From positions 12,710,001 to 12,774,000 of the forward strand of contig JBANAY010000004.1 of the NCBI GenBank assembly GCA_037952775.1: a DNA stretch of 64,000 nt, given 5' to 3'. The notes below the pieces were generated by a model. That model had not been told where the DNA came from. It made no database searches and worked only from the letters and a program-made list of their open reading frames with translations. A program made the translations under genes and the position numbers. This document shows positions 35,301 through 43,633 of this stretch, piece by piece. Each line of letters starts with the position of its first letter. The first letter of the stretch is position 1. Origin of the DNA: Clonostachys chloroleuca. Lineage: Eukaryota > Ascomycota > Sordariomycetes > Hypocreales > Bionectriaceae.

Positions 35301-35355
35301 AGAGGTAGAGCAGGACGAATATGCCGAAGACGAAGGTCGGGTTCAACAAAGCCAT
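26368..35355 (-). CDS. fmp27: Fmp27/Hobbit-type bridge-like lipid transfer protein (2995 aa)
   Basis: A single uninterrupted frame of 2995 codons, start ATG at 35355. The N-terminus is a membrane anchor (about residues 7-27, FVFGIFVLLYLFSFVLFALI) followed by ISIQRIGYLSLRRLAYTP. The diagnostic blocks of the family are present: GFWDK at residues 1381-1385 (VGFWDKLRLVFHSRIHVAWK) and WPPW at residues 2176-2179 (GSAWPPWVPMEVMF). The last 600 or so residues are Ser/Pro/Arg-rich and disordered and end in a strongly acidic stretch (EDLDDDDEDFYDEDED) before a basic tail. Homologues (yeast Fmp27/Hob, animal BLTP2) form long hydrophobic grooves that move phospholipid at ER-plasma membrane contact sites. 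The protein is anchored in the ER by its N-terminus. Length is in the upper normal range for moulds. An intron-free 9 kb frame in a genome with many introns is noteworthy. Confidence 0.95.
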   Translation of the reverse strand: MALLNPTFVFGIFVLLYLFSFVLFALIRIVTGISIQRIGYLSLRRLAYTPKDGCRVEIRGLGFSVHRPTFAQPTWLSLVLTDLVVTFDVQELEGAKPAATVVEEESEGSEATSTSKPALKRRRSTAPNTRSEAWKRLTKIKEKFKRLHRKVNWLSMVDVVATNSTINVVDVGQLQLGSLTLAVDTRSKTADRARYFFQRPESRKRERQAEWILSIRSVLFTADGKESLEVLDHAQLNIHGFLYESKEGLRDASLALKLGRLHIPYDDMNFCLLRYKQYRQESKPNIIEDPMDEFLDHVIQETVEPGSSKDDDLIRTVSDSKEFVSSILRGIKEVQFAVSFLGLTKNIESVKPGSTTLQLTAAMKEVGIDLHRLDPKSAAHRMYFPSTDIAHEALAAALSISVGLDDGRGEPDRLLYVPMATTTVRTTLPSKTMELAQDRSVEERNTNIVFANSVITSPSLDIDPRHLPILIALLRPKAKPQKSLQEKRRYLITRLLPKAINKITMHEPVVRIKLTPLGLTEDPEDFDLIISSISSISFDMESSHSLVEDSHYSLNGALRLQNHHLYYQTHSRERFNLITTDVFDMKLHLTASPDVSVEGSGSVQSFSISMVRPEITDGLRQIVKQLRIDVEPEKRASSKTSKHGNFLRSAPQWLRHWSFEATDLNLEVAGIDEEISDDTRGVFIHWDALSAEYRESKLEGPQLRPARTRTHSRSITTSDSDMGPTSQPSRSRLRQHKVGDGRRLVFYARGMEGQIIESAESLEIEPFMTVPRLELSFSAASDAHGPMFHIQASVRTIMLHYSLYRHYSVGVATMILRKAFMKTGQDIPRAKQYGTSHLADRLAPPLTPGPFTDADIFSTITPELVTADLKVSLVQVKAEMPHEPTMMLQVFGLEGGRHRWSTPYMMSRLVRLYVEPPRMHHVWARMVSIKSCRVDLRETKQKTATGVVEEKMIDFLSESMRIAVPHEVIVNQVTDNCVNVAKAVQQLHHRFKTGTNEYILEKKPEGPKRVPKVSLRARNFVFELEDGAFEWKLGMIYRTGRIEQIQRIARDEAFKAKINRIHEDESRRGSNKGRARSLYQRGRSDHPSSSSWFRSRSADDMSSTNNAHAPSKPRLPRYNPDAETIGISGHAKINEEDARYHLDMFNAQTWKKRIDRAVDLAQRRTKEQRRAFWGATSVPEDVDEEEEILEVPQRPALMSTSITDLHVVIDKPTFPMSELPDFLHKVGKGMPKDMKYGLLVPMHLAIEMDEARVDLRDYPLPLLHIPALKTGQSPRLSSVSLRTNLVIAEEYRGAESTRRVKVNIVPPKNANPEAPNKGSFAIEVRRTIGPIKSFSDVYMDINTALPTRISWGPCYQPAIQDMMMVVESFTKPQIDPSERVGFWDKLRLVFHSRIHVAWKGDGDMHLALKGTRDPYLVTGNGAGFLMCWRNNIRWNINAEDDPKRFMTVDSGEYVLAVPDYAHEIRDSARKEDGILSVLSDEAIKSGALFKKVVMKLSGKVQWMSGLTFERAIENGSRSFEFKPHYEIVLKSPQYAKPRDGLPYDSMRGFRSRHIHLSIAVRAPVDRDWLSENTEPSRSYNTVHLTPRFFTHFFAWWGLFGSPLSLPIRQGNLFPGREKNSKKFGRHLATVKYNLLLAPLYLSHIYKHKDVQDHTEDAVSATGLKVRFDSFMLDLHQRREEFNTLGRGRNMEGRTSGIKIHAAQLDLVNADLRAVSASLRGTTTEALKKGTLSTLINDQHDKPDLSRFTIPDKDYSWIDMDDFVELDWILPTEGYPETKILPLAFAPRLTYFRQTDIGGTIAGDPSRTSPFGDEPTHFCIMSHDDDPKKVQAKLIKERLEQLEVQMTAHARNVGEAELRLVKTDISDPEAIGDFDTLRKHGGVLQEKEAFLRGMLDQVSEKKGAASIKSRRSYKSQQSQKSHKRSSSRGTTQSKLHKIDEEMNIPNTAEFESEFSNRFILHNMQLKWNNELRNIVLRYIHQNSQRRGLIYYLSRPAVKFILDIVEEQSKARESKPAKSNPSPTPGAKPMDKEKPQEDIEDRIKNILGEGGKFQSAGFSDNSDGSISGTIEDLDFGISEEFIPQSSYHVRLIAPQIQLQSEKNKKHVVLITSKGMELKVVEVMDKERISDTVSGLVQRRVLVNMDSTQFFVTHHKWFVTNLVSMYAGSRYGTTIGSAWPPWVPMEVMFDFHTDPFGFKRVVEKTSAMLRYDKFNTLRLKFNDEVNADGADSESKEVTESRTDNLWVEFPQARALCNSSQYYALYVIVLDLLMYSEPLEKTRSERLEKIMLASDFSDLSGAPEKIEQLQERIRQMEEIKSHFQTYAKYLDERGWEDRLALERDLAACEDELFFVMKAITSSQRKFNANENTNALLKWSISVRDVVWHLIQDSNVPLVELQLKDLEYDRTDNSDGSHMNLFRVGRILGLNLLPDASYPEIIAPYHTNEKVNGHEHPRNEMIRVYWYMLEAIAGIPVMDSFEVDLFPMKIQLEREVGKRLFEYIFPGMDEDRATGSKTDAHNLFKQHLAEPVEDDEDSFGGSNSQYSTPTGDKDSSGFSTRAGSLELRLRPTLSSNTPERHTKKALTINTGEGHGLRLFRGGGAKSIHKKASYDSLRPSLAPKGGPSISRSMTASSQATSSNGDAKKRFGLRVRGAGDDRQPHSDDLTKMISRASNYMTFAYIRMPSVVLCLSYKGKDQRNFEDVHDFVFTMPTIEWQNKTWSNLDLALAVKRAVVRALISHTGAIIGNKFSKHRPNAEQRHKLRELANSSVLIAPSSSSASQHYARSINDSDDSSSMYGQSPVDFSRSPPRSLRGSTHGSTHGSAYESLSQPRSPSRSSSVASARSLKTRSGIPVPTFLTMTPPTPTDGPSEGPHSFGIDIIRRNTGGPTNSPPRRTNTRGRDPIERPRTSASNSTTERKKSGATIIKDKLSALTHRMGHRESSHIPQQQFYHQHDHMQDQQEDLDDDDEDFYDEDEDNSTKLIAAKRLNWGPGRIKTG

Positions 35356-37331
35356 CTTGAATCGGCCATGCGAAGCCGAGAGCTAGACAGCGACTTGAGC
35401 GCTGAGCTACCGTCCGTACACCAGCCCCTGCCTGGGGTGAAGATAACAGGACCCTACGCAGACTCTGAGACCGACCGGTCCAGTGTCATCATGCCAACCA
35501 ATTTGTTCAAGATCGCGCAAAGGGGTACGGGGGGCGAGAGGGGAGCCCGGTCTTTTTAATGACCCCCCTTTGATCCGACGGAGAGGCAGTCGTGATGGTA
35601 CCGACTCCGGACTATTGGGCGCAAGGAAGAATCGCACGGAAATCGGATGCAGGAATCGTCCTATGCGGATGGATCGGTCGACCTATTGGATTGCGCTTTG
35701 AAGGGAAGGAATGGCGGTTTTCGATTCGGATGGAGATGAGCCGCCAAGTGCGCGTAGCTACGTGACGTCAGTTAGAATTTCTAATGCAGAATCGCATTTG
35801 CAGCAGCGATGGAGACGAGGCGGCCAGGTGGGAAATAGAACAGAACAGGCGGGTTTAGGGCATTTGTACGGCTGTATGGATGTTGGCGCATCTTACCCAG
35901 GCAATTCAGATCAAGGACCCGAGAACGAAATTCCAGCACGAAAGACCGAATTGGCGATGGTGGAATGTTATTCCTTGTATTATTATATTCCGTAATCGTA
36001 TAGCGGGAGAAGTATCGCTACCTGGGTACCGACACAGCCGGCCTGTTAGATTAAGCCAGCCTACCCTACGAGGATAAATGTGTTTGTGCAGCTGTGCGGA
36101 TCGCGAACCAGTGCTCAGTGCTGTGGAGTGCGGTGGCATGGCATGGCAGGGTTCTGAGCACAGAGGGAGCAAGTACCTCACCAGTACTTCGTTCAACTAG
36201 CTCCTGCTAAACCGACAGCGAAAGCGTTAGCGGGTGCACCATGGATCTTACTTGCTTACAGTTGCGAGATAAGAGCACTACGTGATACCAGTGGTACCTA
36301 CACCAACCCCTCACACCCCGAGGCCCAGTGCCCCGGTCAAGGACACGTTGGCGCAAACCTGCCTGATACAATTCGGCCCAGAATGTGCGTCTCATGATGG
36401 CTGTCCGGAATCTGACGGTTAGCGGTTGACCGCTTCTGTGCTGTGGAGGGGGTTCAGACGACCAAATATGCAGCAATTAGCAAGCTGTCCGTCATCAAGG
36501 CACCGCTAGCTCCACTAACGCTGGGGCTGAGCCGAACTAGAAGTACCACAATGTTCCGCATATCACGGTGGTCATATCGGGAAAGAAGCTGGGAGAGGTT
36601 GCACAACGAATCAGCGTCTTTGTAAACTAGATAGGTAGGTATCTTGGCCTTGGTTCAGTCGCTTCAGAGCTTACACCCCACACAAACTGGAAACACATAA
36701 TTAAGACTCAGGAACACATCCTAACAAATCCTTATCCAACGCCTTTGAGCCACATGCTGTCGGCACCAAGCCAAATTTGGTCCAATAGGATCTGATTCCT
36801 GTTAGATTGAAGGTCTGTCAGAGAGCTGTAGGTTGCACGTACGCCTGCGGTGTGCACATTAGGTATGTGGCAGGATGGATGCACAGATCGGAGAACAAGG
36901 AAACTCTCACCCCGCCATTCAGCTATACCTCGATGATAAGGCAGATCGAACTTGGGATACCTACTTACCTGCCCTGCTCGGCGAAAACTGGTTCGCTTTT
37001 TCATCCATACCTACTACACCTTACCACAACCTGGGAGAGGGAGCCAACTTGGAGGAAGCCCTCCTAATACATTGCATCCAGTTGTCATTATGCCTATGGA
37101 CGAAACGGTTACTCTGCATGCTTTCACCAATTTGGCTTGCCACCTATCTGCAGGATATTAGCCAATGACAGAACAAGGAAGTCTGCACACATGCTTCTCG
37201 GCATAATTATTGGAACACACTCTATAATTATTGTGACAATCGTAATATACAGCACGCAGGCTCACGTGGTGGGTAATATTCAATAGACGCAGCCTATTTT
37301 GGTGGGAGGGCTATCCAACAAGCCCAGTGGA
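35356..37331. other. Intergenic region upstream of fmp27
   Basis: About 2 kb with no supported gene. It must hold the fmp27 promoter (right next to 35355) and the 3' UTR of the small membrane-protein gene. Short frames on both strands look like chance. Confidence 0.5.
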
Positions 37332-38347
37332 TTACTTCTCGTTTTCTTGGGCCTCTCGTAATTGTGCGATGCGCTCATCGATCAGGGCAATATCGGCGTC
37401 GACTCTCAACATCTTCTCCTCCATCATATCAACATACTCTTGGTCATTCAACTTCTTCAATGGGCTCCACTTTGACCGTAACCAGCTATCATCCTCGTCC
37501 TTTTCGGCCTTGCGACCTGAGAAGTGGTTGACAATAGCCTGGCCACTTGCAGTCATAATGCTACATAGTATCATAGAAGACGGGATCGTCCTCGTACCTG
37601 CGCTTGATTTAGTACACGTTGCAGTAATCTTATATGCACGCCACACTTACGTGTGAGACCCAGCAGTGCGCCAGAGGGAAGACCTGCAAGTGCACTTGCT
37701 GTCACTTTATTGAGCGGAGTCAAGTTTTCTTCGCGACCCCAGGCGGCACGAATGATCACCGTCCTCGAAACTGGGTTGAGGTTAGAATGAGAGAAGCAAA
37801 GTTTATATCTTCAAGAGCAAACCATACACCAGTAGGAACCCCCTAGCGCAGCCCAGTGTGTTCCAGTCATGATGCCACTTATCGCAGGGCTTGCATCCTG
37901 AAGAATGGCCGCTCCAATGCCGGTCATAGCTCCCGCAGCACCTAGTCGTGAATATGGTCTCAGTCAATGCTTCAATAGGAAATAGTAAAAATGCCGGCAT
38001 TGCATTTTACTCACCACACCAACCTCCCACTCGCAATGGTGGCACAATCAAATCAATGATTTCTTGCTGGATGAAACCCCGTCGCCCAACTGGCCTGGAA
38101 GGGCCAGGTGCGTTTTGGGGTTCATCTGCAACTCCCATGATGATGGCGCTGATCTGGGCAAGCGGATGGAATGGTGCCAAGGCAATCCAGGAAGCGTAGG
38201 AAGCGTGGATCTAGAGGTGAGTATCAAGCATGGCGGCATCCGTAGACAACCAATTTGCTAATCGAGAGCACCCAGACGGCAGAAAAGGCACAGCATACCA
38301 GGAGTCCAGAGGGCACCCTTTGACGCGAAACCCATGAGGATATCCAT
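37332..38347 (-). CDS. Small multi-exon membrane protein, weakly Tim17/Tim22-like
   Basis: Four exons join cleanly: 38210-38015, 37941-37828, 37770-37651 and 37597-37332, ending ...IAQLREAQENEK. They encode WIALAPFHPLAQISAIIMGV, RRGFIQQEIIDLIVPPLRVG, a Gly/Ala-rich helix (GAAGAMTGIGAAILQDASPA), VIIRAAWGREENLTPLNKVT, a second Gly-rich helix (ASALAGLPSGALLGL), and a charged C-terminal coiled coil. Hydrophobic, small-residue-rich helices of this kind recall the Tim17/22/23 and Aim11 class of mitochondrial inner-membrane proteins, but I cannot name it. The first exon is uncertain: 38347-38299 (MDILMGFASKGALWTP) has a good donor, but its phase is off by one against the next exon. So the true start is unresolved, or there is an indel or a missed micro-exon. 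Confidence 0.6.
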
Positions 38348-38841
38348 ATCAGTGCGAAGTTGCCTCGTCTGCAGGTGGAGCACTGGCCAGGGCAGCAGGC
38401 CAATCACAGGTCTGGGTCGGCAGTCTGTGGTCTGTGGCAGCAGCGGAAGGAAAAGGACCAAAGAGCGACGCTAGTCCATTCGAGGACTGGTGCCCCCACA
38501 CTCACACTCTCGCCGGTGAAAATTGAGGCAACCCTCATCAACGCCTCCAGAAGTATTTTTTTCAATTTACGCCGAGTAAATTTCAAACCCGGCCACCACA
38601 ACCCCTCCCCAAGAAAACCTCTGCTCGCCGGGGTTTGTGCAGTTATTAAATCGAAATCGAAGTTTCAACCCAGTTCCAGCGCCGATTTTCCAGCCTGGTC
38701 CGCCCTCTCGTCGTCTCCCAGAGACCGATAACCCCGCCACACTCGCCCACATCGTGCCAGAGGAGGAGCAGGGCTCTCGACTCTGTCAACTTACGCGCTT
38801 CGGTCACGGAATCGTCGCGCGTGGCCGCTTAAACCGCAATC
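38348..38841. other. Divergent promoter region of the membrane-protein gene and eIF4B
   Basis: About 490 bp between divergent genes, with no gene inside. It should drive both neighbours. Confidence 0.45.
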
Positions 38842-40847
38842 ATGGGTAAATCTTTAGTCCTGGAACTGACAAGGCCATGTGGTCTATGAATTACATGCTG
38901 ACGAGGCATATTTCTCAGCGCCTAAAAAGAAGGACCAGCAGAAGATGTCCCTGGGGGACTTTCTGACTGATTCTGGTAAGTCCACTCTTCCTTGTTATTG
39001 TACCCGTTTTGCTTTCTTGCGACTGAACCCTAGGATGAGAACCATGTACTGACTCTTGAATAGGTTTTGGAGGAGGCTCTTGGGCTGACGAGGTCGAGGA
39101 GACCTATACTGGTACCTGATCCACACTGACAATTGTTCCGGATATTCAGTCTAACTCCCTCTCAGGAACCCAGCAACTGCCCCCAACCGACCGACCTCGC
39201 TTCGGTGGCGGTACTACTGCCTGGCAGGACCGAGGTGAGAGCTTACATGAGCCTGCCGTTTCGCTTCCTCGTTGACACCTTCTCTAGGATACTCGGTTCG
39301 CGAGAACAACTTCCCGCAGACGCTCCCCGACAAGCCCCCCTACACCGCTCACCTGGGCAATCTCTCGTACGACGCCACGAGCGAGACTGTGACTGAATTT
39401 TTCGAGGGATGTGACGTCGCTAGTGTCCGTATCATCGAAGACCGCGAGCTCCAGCGCCCCAAGGGCTTCGGATACGTTGAGTTTGCTCATATTGATGGCC
39501 TCAAGAAGGCCCTCACACTTGATGGCGAGTCATTCCAAGGACGAATGATCAAGATTAAGATCGCTGAACCCCGTATGTTTCCCCGTGCCGCCCAGTCTTT
39601 TGTGCAATTACTGACGACTCCTTGAAGCTCGTGGTGGTAGTGGAGACCCTGGCCGAGGTGACTCCATCCGAGAGCTTGGAAACTGGACACGCAAGGGACC
39701 TCTCGAGGACGCCCCGAACCGTGGTCCGCGCCAGCAGTCCGACTTTGGCGAGCGCCGTGGTTCCCGGGATCCCGCCGCTGAGAGCAAGCCCGCTCGCGAT
39801 TTCACTTGGGAGCGTCGCGGACCCCTCGCACCCCTTCCCCAAGAAGAGAACGCCCCAGATGCTGGTCGCCAGCGACCTGCCCCTGAAGGCCTTGGCGAAC
39901 GCAGTGAGTCCTACAGAGGCAACCGCCGCCAGTCACCTGCCACCTGGGGCGAAGGACGATCTGAAGGTTCTCGTCCACCCGGTCGTGATGGCGCTGAGCG
40001 TCCCGAGCGCCCTGAACGACCTGAACGACCCGAGCGTGCCCCCACTGCTGCCGAGAAGGACATGCAGTGGCGTGACCGGATGCGCCCTGATGCGGCTGCG
40101 AAGTCCCCCGAGCCTTCTGAGGTCGCCTCGCCGACGTCACCGACTGGCCCAGCTCCTGGAAGCCGACCGCGCCTGAACCTTAAAAAGCGAACCGTCGCTG
40201 AGAGTGATGCTCTGTCCCCAAGTTCGGGATCCGATTCTAAGGCCAGCCCCTTCGGAGCTGCCCGTCCTATTGATACAGCTACCCGCGAGAAGCAGGTCGA
40301 AGAGAAACGAGAGCAGCTTCTTCGTGAGAAGCGTGAGGCTGACGAGAAGGCTAAGGAGGAGCGTCGCCTGGCCAAGGAGGCTGCGGCTCAAGAGGCTCAG
40401 GAGGCCCAGGAGGCCCAGGAGGCTCAGGAGAGCGCTAAGGAGCCCGCAAGTGAAACTCAGGAGGAGAAGAAGGAAGAGGGAGCCGAACCATCTGAGCAGG
40501 ACCAGAACGGAGCCATCAAAGAGACAAAGGTCCCCATCCGAACTCGCGAGCCTCGTGATTCCAAGGACGGCCAGACCACCCCTAAGACCAGAGCATTTGA
40601 GACTGGAAGCTGGAGATCTTCGGGCGATCGACCACGAGGAGCCCCTAGCGGACCCCGAGGTGGTGGCCGTGGTGGTTCTGGCCGCGGCCCTCGTCGGGAT
40701 GACGCCCGCGGACCGCGTTCCAACGGCCCCCCCAGCCAGCAGCAAGGCTCCGTTGCCGGCTCCGAACCCGCAACACCTGTCCAGGAGGACGACGGTTGGA
40801 CGACCGTCCCCAAGAAGGGACGCCAGGGAAGACCTCTGGCATCTTAG
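38842..40847 (+). CDS. tif3: Eukaryotic translation initiation factor 4B (Tif3/Sce3 type)
   Basis: Six exons, 38842-38845, 38919-38975, 39064-39111, 39166-39234, 39288-39572 and 39628-40847, give 560 aa. Exon 1 carries only ATG plus one base. The N-terminus MAPKKKDQQKMSLGDFLTDS with WADEV is typical of fungal eIF4B. The single RRM follows, with RNP2 AHLGNLSY and RNP1 KGFGYVEF. Downstream are repeated basic blocks (ELGNWTRKGPL, DFTWERRGPL), a PERPERPER tract, a charged coiled coil with QEAQEAQEAQEAQES, and a C-terminal RGG-like region (GPRGGGRGGSGRGPRRDD) ending EDDGWTTVPKKGRQGRPLAS. eIF4B stimulates eIF4A helicase and 40S recruitment. Four of the five introns lie within the first quarter of the coding region. 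Identification is secure. Confidence 0.92.
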
Positions 40848-41962
40848 GACAGCCAAGTTGTACATTTAACCTCCGTCCCCTCCCCATTCCTGGTTTCACG
40901 ATAGAGATGATGTCGCAAGATACGACTGGCGATTTGTTACATGAGATGTTACGGCCGCCTCTTTCGACTATGCTCTGCTCGCCTATATAACGAGCACTTC
41001 TCCCCGCACACTGAATTAGTGTGGAACACGTACTCCTCCCCAGACGTCTCCCCCTGCCCCAAACGCAAGTGTCGCTCGTTATCTCCCTTTGTTCTAGACG
41101 GGTCAGAACTATGTCGGCGTTGTTTTTTACTATTTTATTTCTTTATATGCACCTCCCGGCTCACAGGAGCTGGGGGACCCCTCTCGAACCCCCTCACAAA
41201 AGTTGTTTTTCGGTGCCTTTGCCGTTATGCGTAAAAAGCGGAATGGCAAGTTATGCGTGAGACGGAGAAGGGGAGAGATACGGAATTGAATGAGAAGAGA
41301 TGATTTTCATGAAAAGATTTACTTTCCCTTTCTACCCTTTTATTTTCCCTTCTTTTCTCTTTATGCATTTTTCTTGAGTCAAGTCATCTGAATGTGAATG
41401 ATGTCAACTGATACCATAAACCCCCTCCTCGCTCTCAACACACTCTTCTCCCACCCTTTTCTACCTTACTTTAAAGAAAAACAGACCAAAAACGAAAGAA
41501 AGAAAGACAAAAAAAAAAGACGGAGTTTTCTTCAAAGTCATCCTTAAGTATTGGGTTTTCCTAGAGGTGCATAATGGCAATGTCTTTGGAGTAGGTGTAG
41601 AGGCTTGGGAATTTCTTTAACTCAATAGGCCTTGGCAACTTTTTCACTCTCAGTTCATTCCAGGCAGTAGCCAGCGACTGTGATTTCATGATTGATGCAC
41701 ATCCGGACATATCCTCCCCATTTATGTTTTAGTTTTTGCGCGCCAAAGTCAAATTTCACAAGTGCACAAGGCCACACCGCGTACAGTAATGTGTTTATAT
41801 TTAACGATTCGGATGCTAGAAACAAGAATAAGGAAAAAAACTCCACGTAGACTTGATAACTCTACACCCATGTCCGTAGACTCCTGATACAACAATGAAA
41901 CCGTAAATCCATGCACGACGCTGAGACAGAGTAGTCAATCCAAAACTTCCACGCTGTAGGCT
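40848..41962. other. Convergent 3' intergenic region (eIF4B / GPHR-like)
   Basis: No gene was found. Two convergent genes end here. The stretch includes pyrimidine- and purine-rich runs (for example around 41320-41520), probably 3' UTR sequence. Confidence 0.5.
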
Positions 41963-43633
41963 CTACGCCCGTTTAGCACCCATATCGTCCATCCCGTAGT
42001 CGTCGCCCAAATCATTGTCGGAGGCTCCGCTGACGCTTCGGCCTATCCATATAGCAGTGGCGGTCACCATGCCGCCAACGAGGAACCACCCCTCGAACCA
42101 GCTATCAGCAAACGAGGGGGACATGAGCGGGCCCCCACGAGCAAGAGCACCACCGACGACGCTCGAGACCTGGCCGGGAAGATGGCTGCGGAGCAGCAGA
42201 GCTGATGAAATCACATAGGTAGCAGCGACTTGGCCGGCTGCCAGGGCCAGGCTGGCTTGAGCATGTCGGTGCAGGAACTGCGGTGTCCAGCGCGAGAATA
42301 GATGAAGTGTCTGAACGACACTGTTGGCACTGAGTAGAAGCATGACTCCGCTAAGGAGGAAGCTGATGGTGCGTGCCCAGGCAATCTGGTCCAGCTTAGG
42401 ATCCCAGTGTTTGGCCAGGACACCCAGAAAGCGGTTGATGGGGTCGGTGCTGGAGAAGCTGCTGGAGGAAGGAGAGAATGAGCGCTGCAGAGTTGTCAAC
42501 CCTGTCGCGAGGATACGGTAAACGCAGTAAAAGCTAAACACATATGATGGTATCAAGAAGAGCTGGCCCATCCTCGTCGAGGCTCGCACGGCGGCGTTGC
42601 GCTGGTCCTTTAGGATGGACAGATTCGACGCCAGGTTATTCTCCATGGTTTCCAACGCCGCGATCTCTATTCGTAAGTTGCGCATTTCGGCCGCGTCACC
42701 AGAACCTCCACGAATAGAGCCCATCATTTTGCCCACGAACCCAGGCTTGGCCCCACCTTGCGATGGCTCCGAGGCTTTTCGCTCAAGCATCTGCAGCATG
42801 TGTCGCTTGGTGAGGAGCATCTCGTTGGCGGCTTCGAGCCCGGCCTGCTTGCGGTTGACGTCGCCATCGGTGATCGGTCTCTTCCTCCGGGCTGCCGCAT
42901 CGCAAAACGTGTGCCACGGCGACGAGACAGAGGCAAATCCTGCCAGCAACGCCATGAGGCTGATTCCGACGACTCCGATCCTCTCGAGGCACGCGCGCGT
43001 TATCCGTTCGCGGTAGGTATCCAGTTCCGGGCCCCTAACCTTGGCCTTGCCACCTGACGGGGCGTTGGGCACGACACTTCCCAGACTCCAGAAGACGAAG
43101 AGCCACCCACCAAAGAGCATGAGCTGCAATCCCCAAGCTCCGCGGGGAAGCTTCCCCTTGGCGGACCGCTGGAAGCTCTGGCCAGTCGCGCTCACCAACG
43201 ACCGGCATTCGAGCCAGGGCACCATAATAACCAGCAGGAACAGCAAGGTCGGCACCGTGACCTCATGAGTCAACTCCCCGGCCCGCGCATCCACAATCTC
43301 CAGGATCTCAGCGAGAATCAGCGCCGCCAGCGTCGCAGCGAAGCCAACCGTGGCGCCAAACGTCATGATCGCAGCCTGCCGCTGCATGCTCTTGGCGCCG
43401 TGCTCGGCGTGCACCTGTCGCAAAGCCGCAGGCGCGTGCGAGGGCAGCACGTGGTCCTCGCCATCGCGGTCGTTGTGGGTGGTGCTGAGGCGCGGGTAGA
43501 TGTGTCGAGCGGCGAGGGTGCTCGCCGCCGCGAAGACCGCAACGAAGGGCACCAGGGCGAAAATGGTCGTGAAGGTGATGGGTCTCGGTGGTGCCGCGCA
43601 GGCGTCTTTACCGCATCCTGAGAAGGGCCACAT
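41963..43633 (-). CDS. GPHR/GPR89 family multi-pass membrane protein
   Basis: Single exon, 556 aa from ATG 43633 (MWPFSGCGKDACAAP). The frame continues open to 43975, but that part begins with GTG and is basic non-conserved sequence, so the ATG is preferred. About eight to nine transmembrane segments are visible. In order: an N-terminal pair, the GPHR N-domain signature FASVSSPWHTF, a cytosolic coiled coil (NEMLLTKRHMLQMLERKA and MRNLRIEIAALETMENN), then the ABA-GPCR-like C-domain with QLFLIPSYVFSFYCVYRI and ARTISFLLSGVMLLLSANSV. Animal GPHR is an anion channel that acidifies the Golgi; plant GTG1/2 are related. In fungi the role is little studied, and Golgi or ER location is inferred. It ends with an acidic tail. 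Confidence 0.85.
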   Translation of the reverse strand: MWPFSGCGKDACAAPPRPITFTTIFALVPFVAVFAAASTLAARHIYPRLSTTHNDRDGEDHVLPSHAPAALRQVHAEHGAKSMQRQAAIMTFGATVGFAATLAALILAEILEIVDARAGELTHEVTVPTLLFLLVIMVPWLECRSLVSATGQSFQRSAKGKLPRGAWGLQLMLFGGWLFVFWSLGSVVPNAPSGGKAKVRGPELDTYRERITRACLERIGVVGISLMALLAGFASVSSPWHTFCDAAARRKRPITDGDVNRKQAGLEAANEMLLTKRHMLQMLERKASEPSQGGAKPGFVGKMMGSIRGGSGDAAEMRNLRIEIAALETMENNLASNLSILKDQRNAAVRASTRMGQLFLIPSYVFSFYCVYRILATGLTTLQRSFSPSSSSFSSTDPINRFLGVLAKHWDPKLDQIAWARTISFLLSGVMLLLSANSVVQTLHLFSRWTPQFLHRHAQASLALAAGQVAATYVISSALLLRSHLPGQVSSVVGGALARGGPLMSPSFADSWFEGWFLVGGMVTATAIWIGRSVSGASDNDLGDDYGMDDMGAKRA

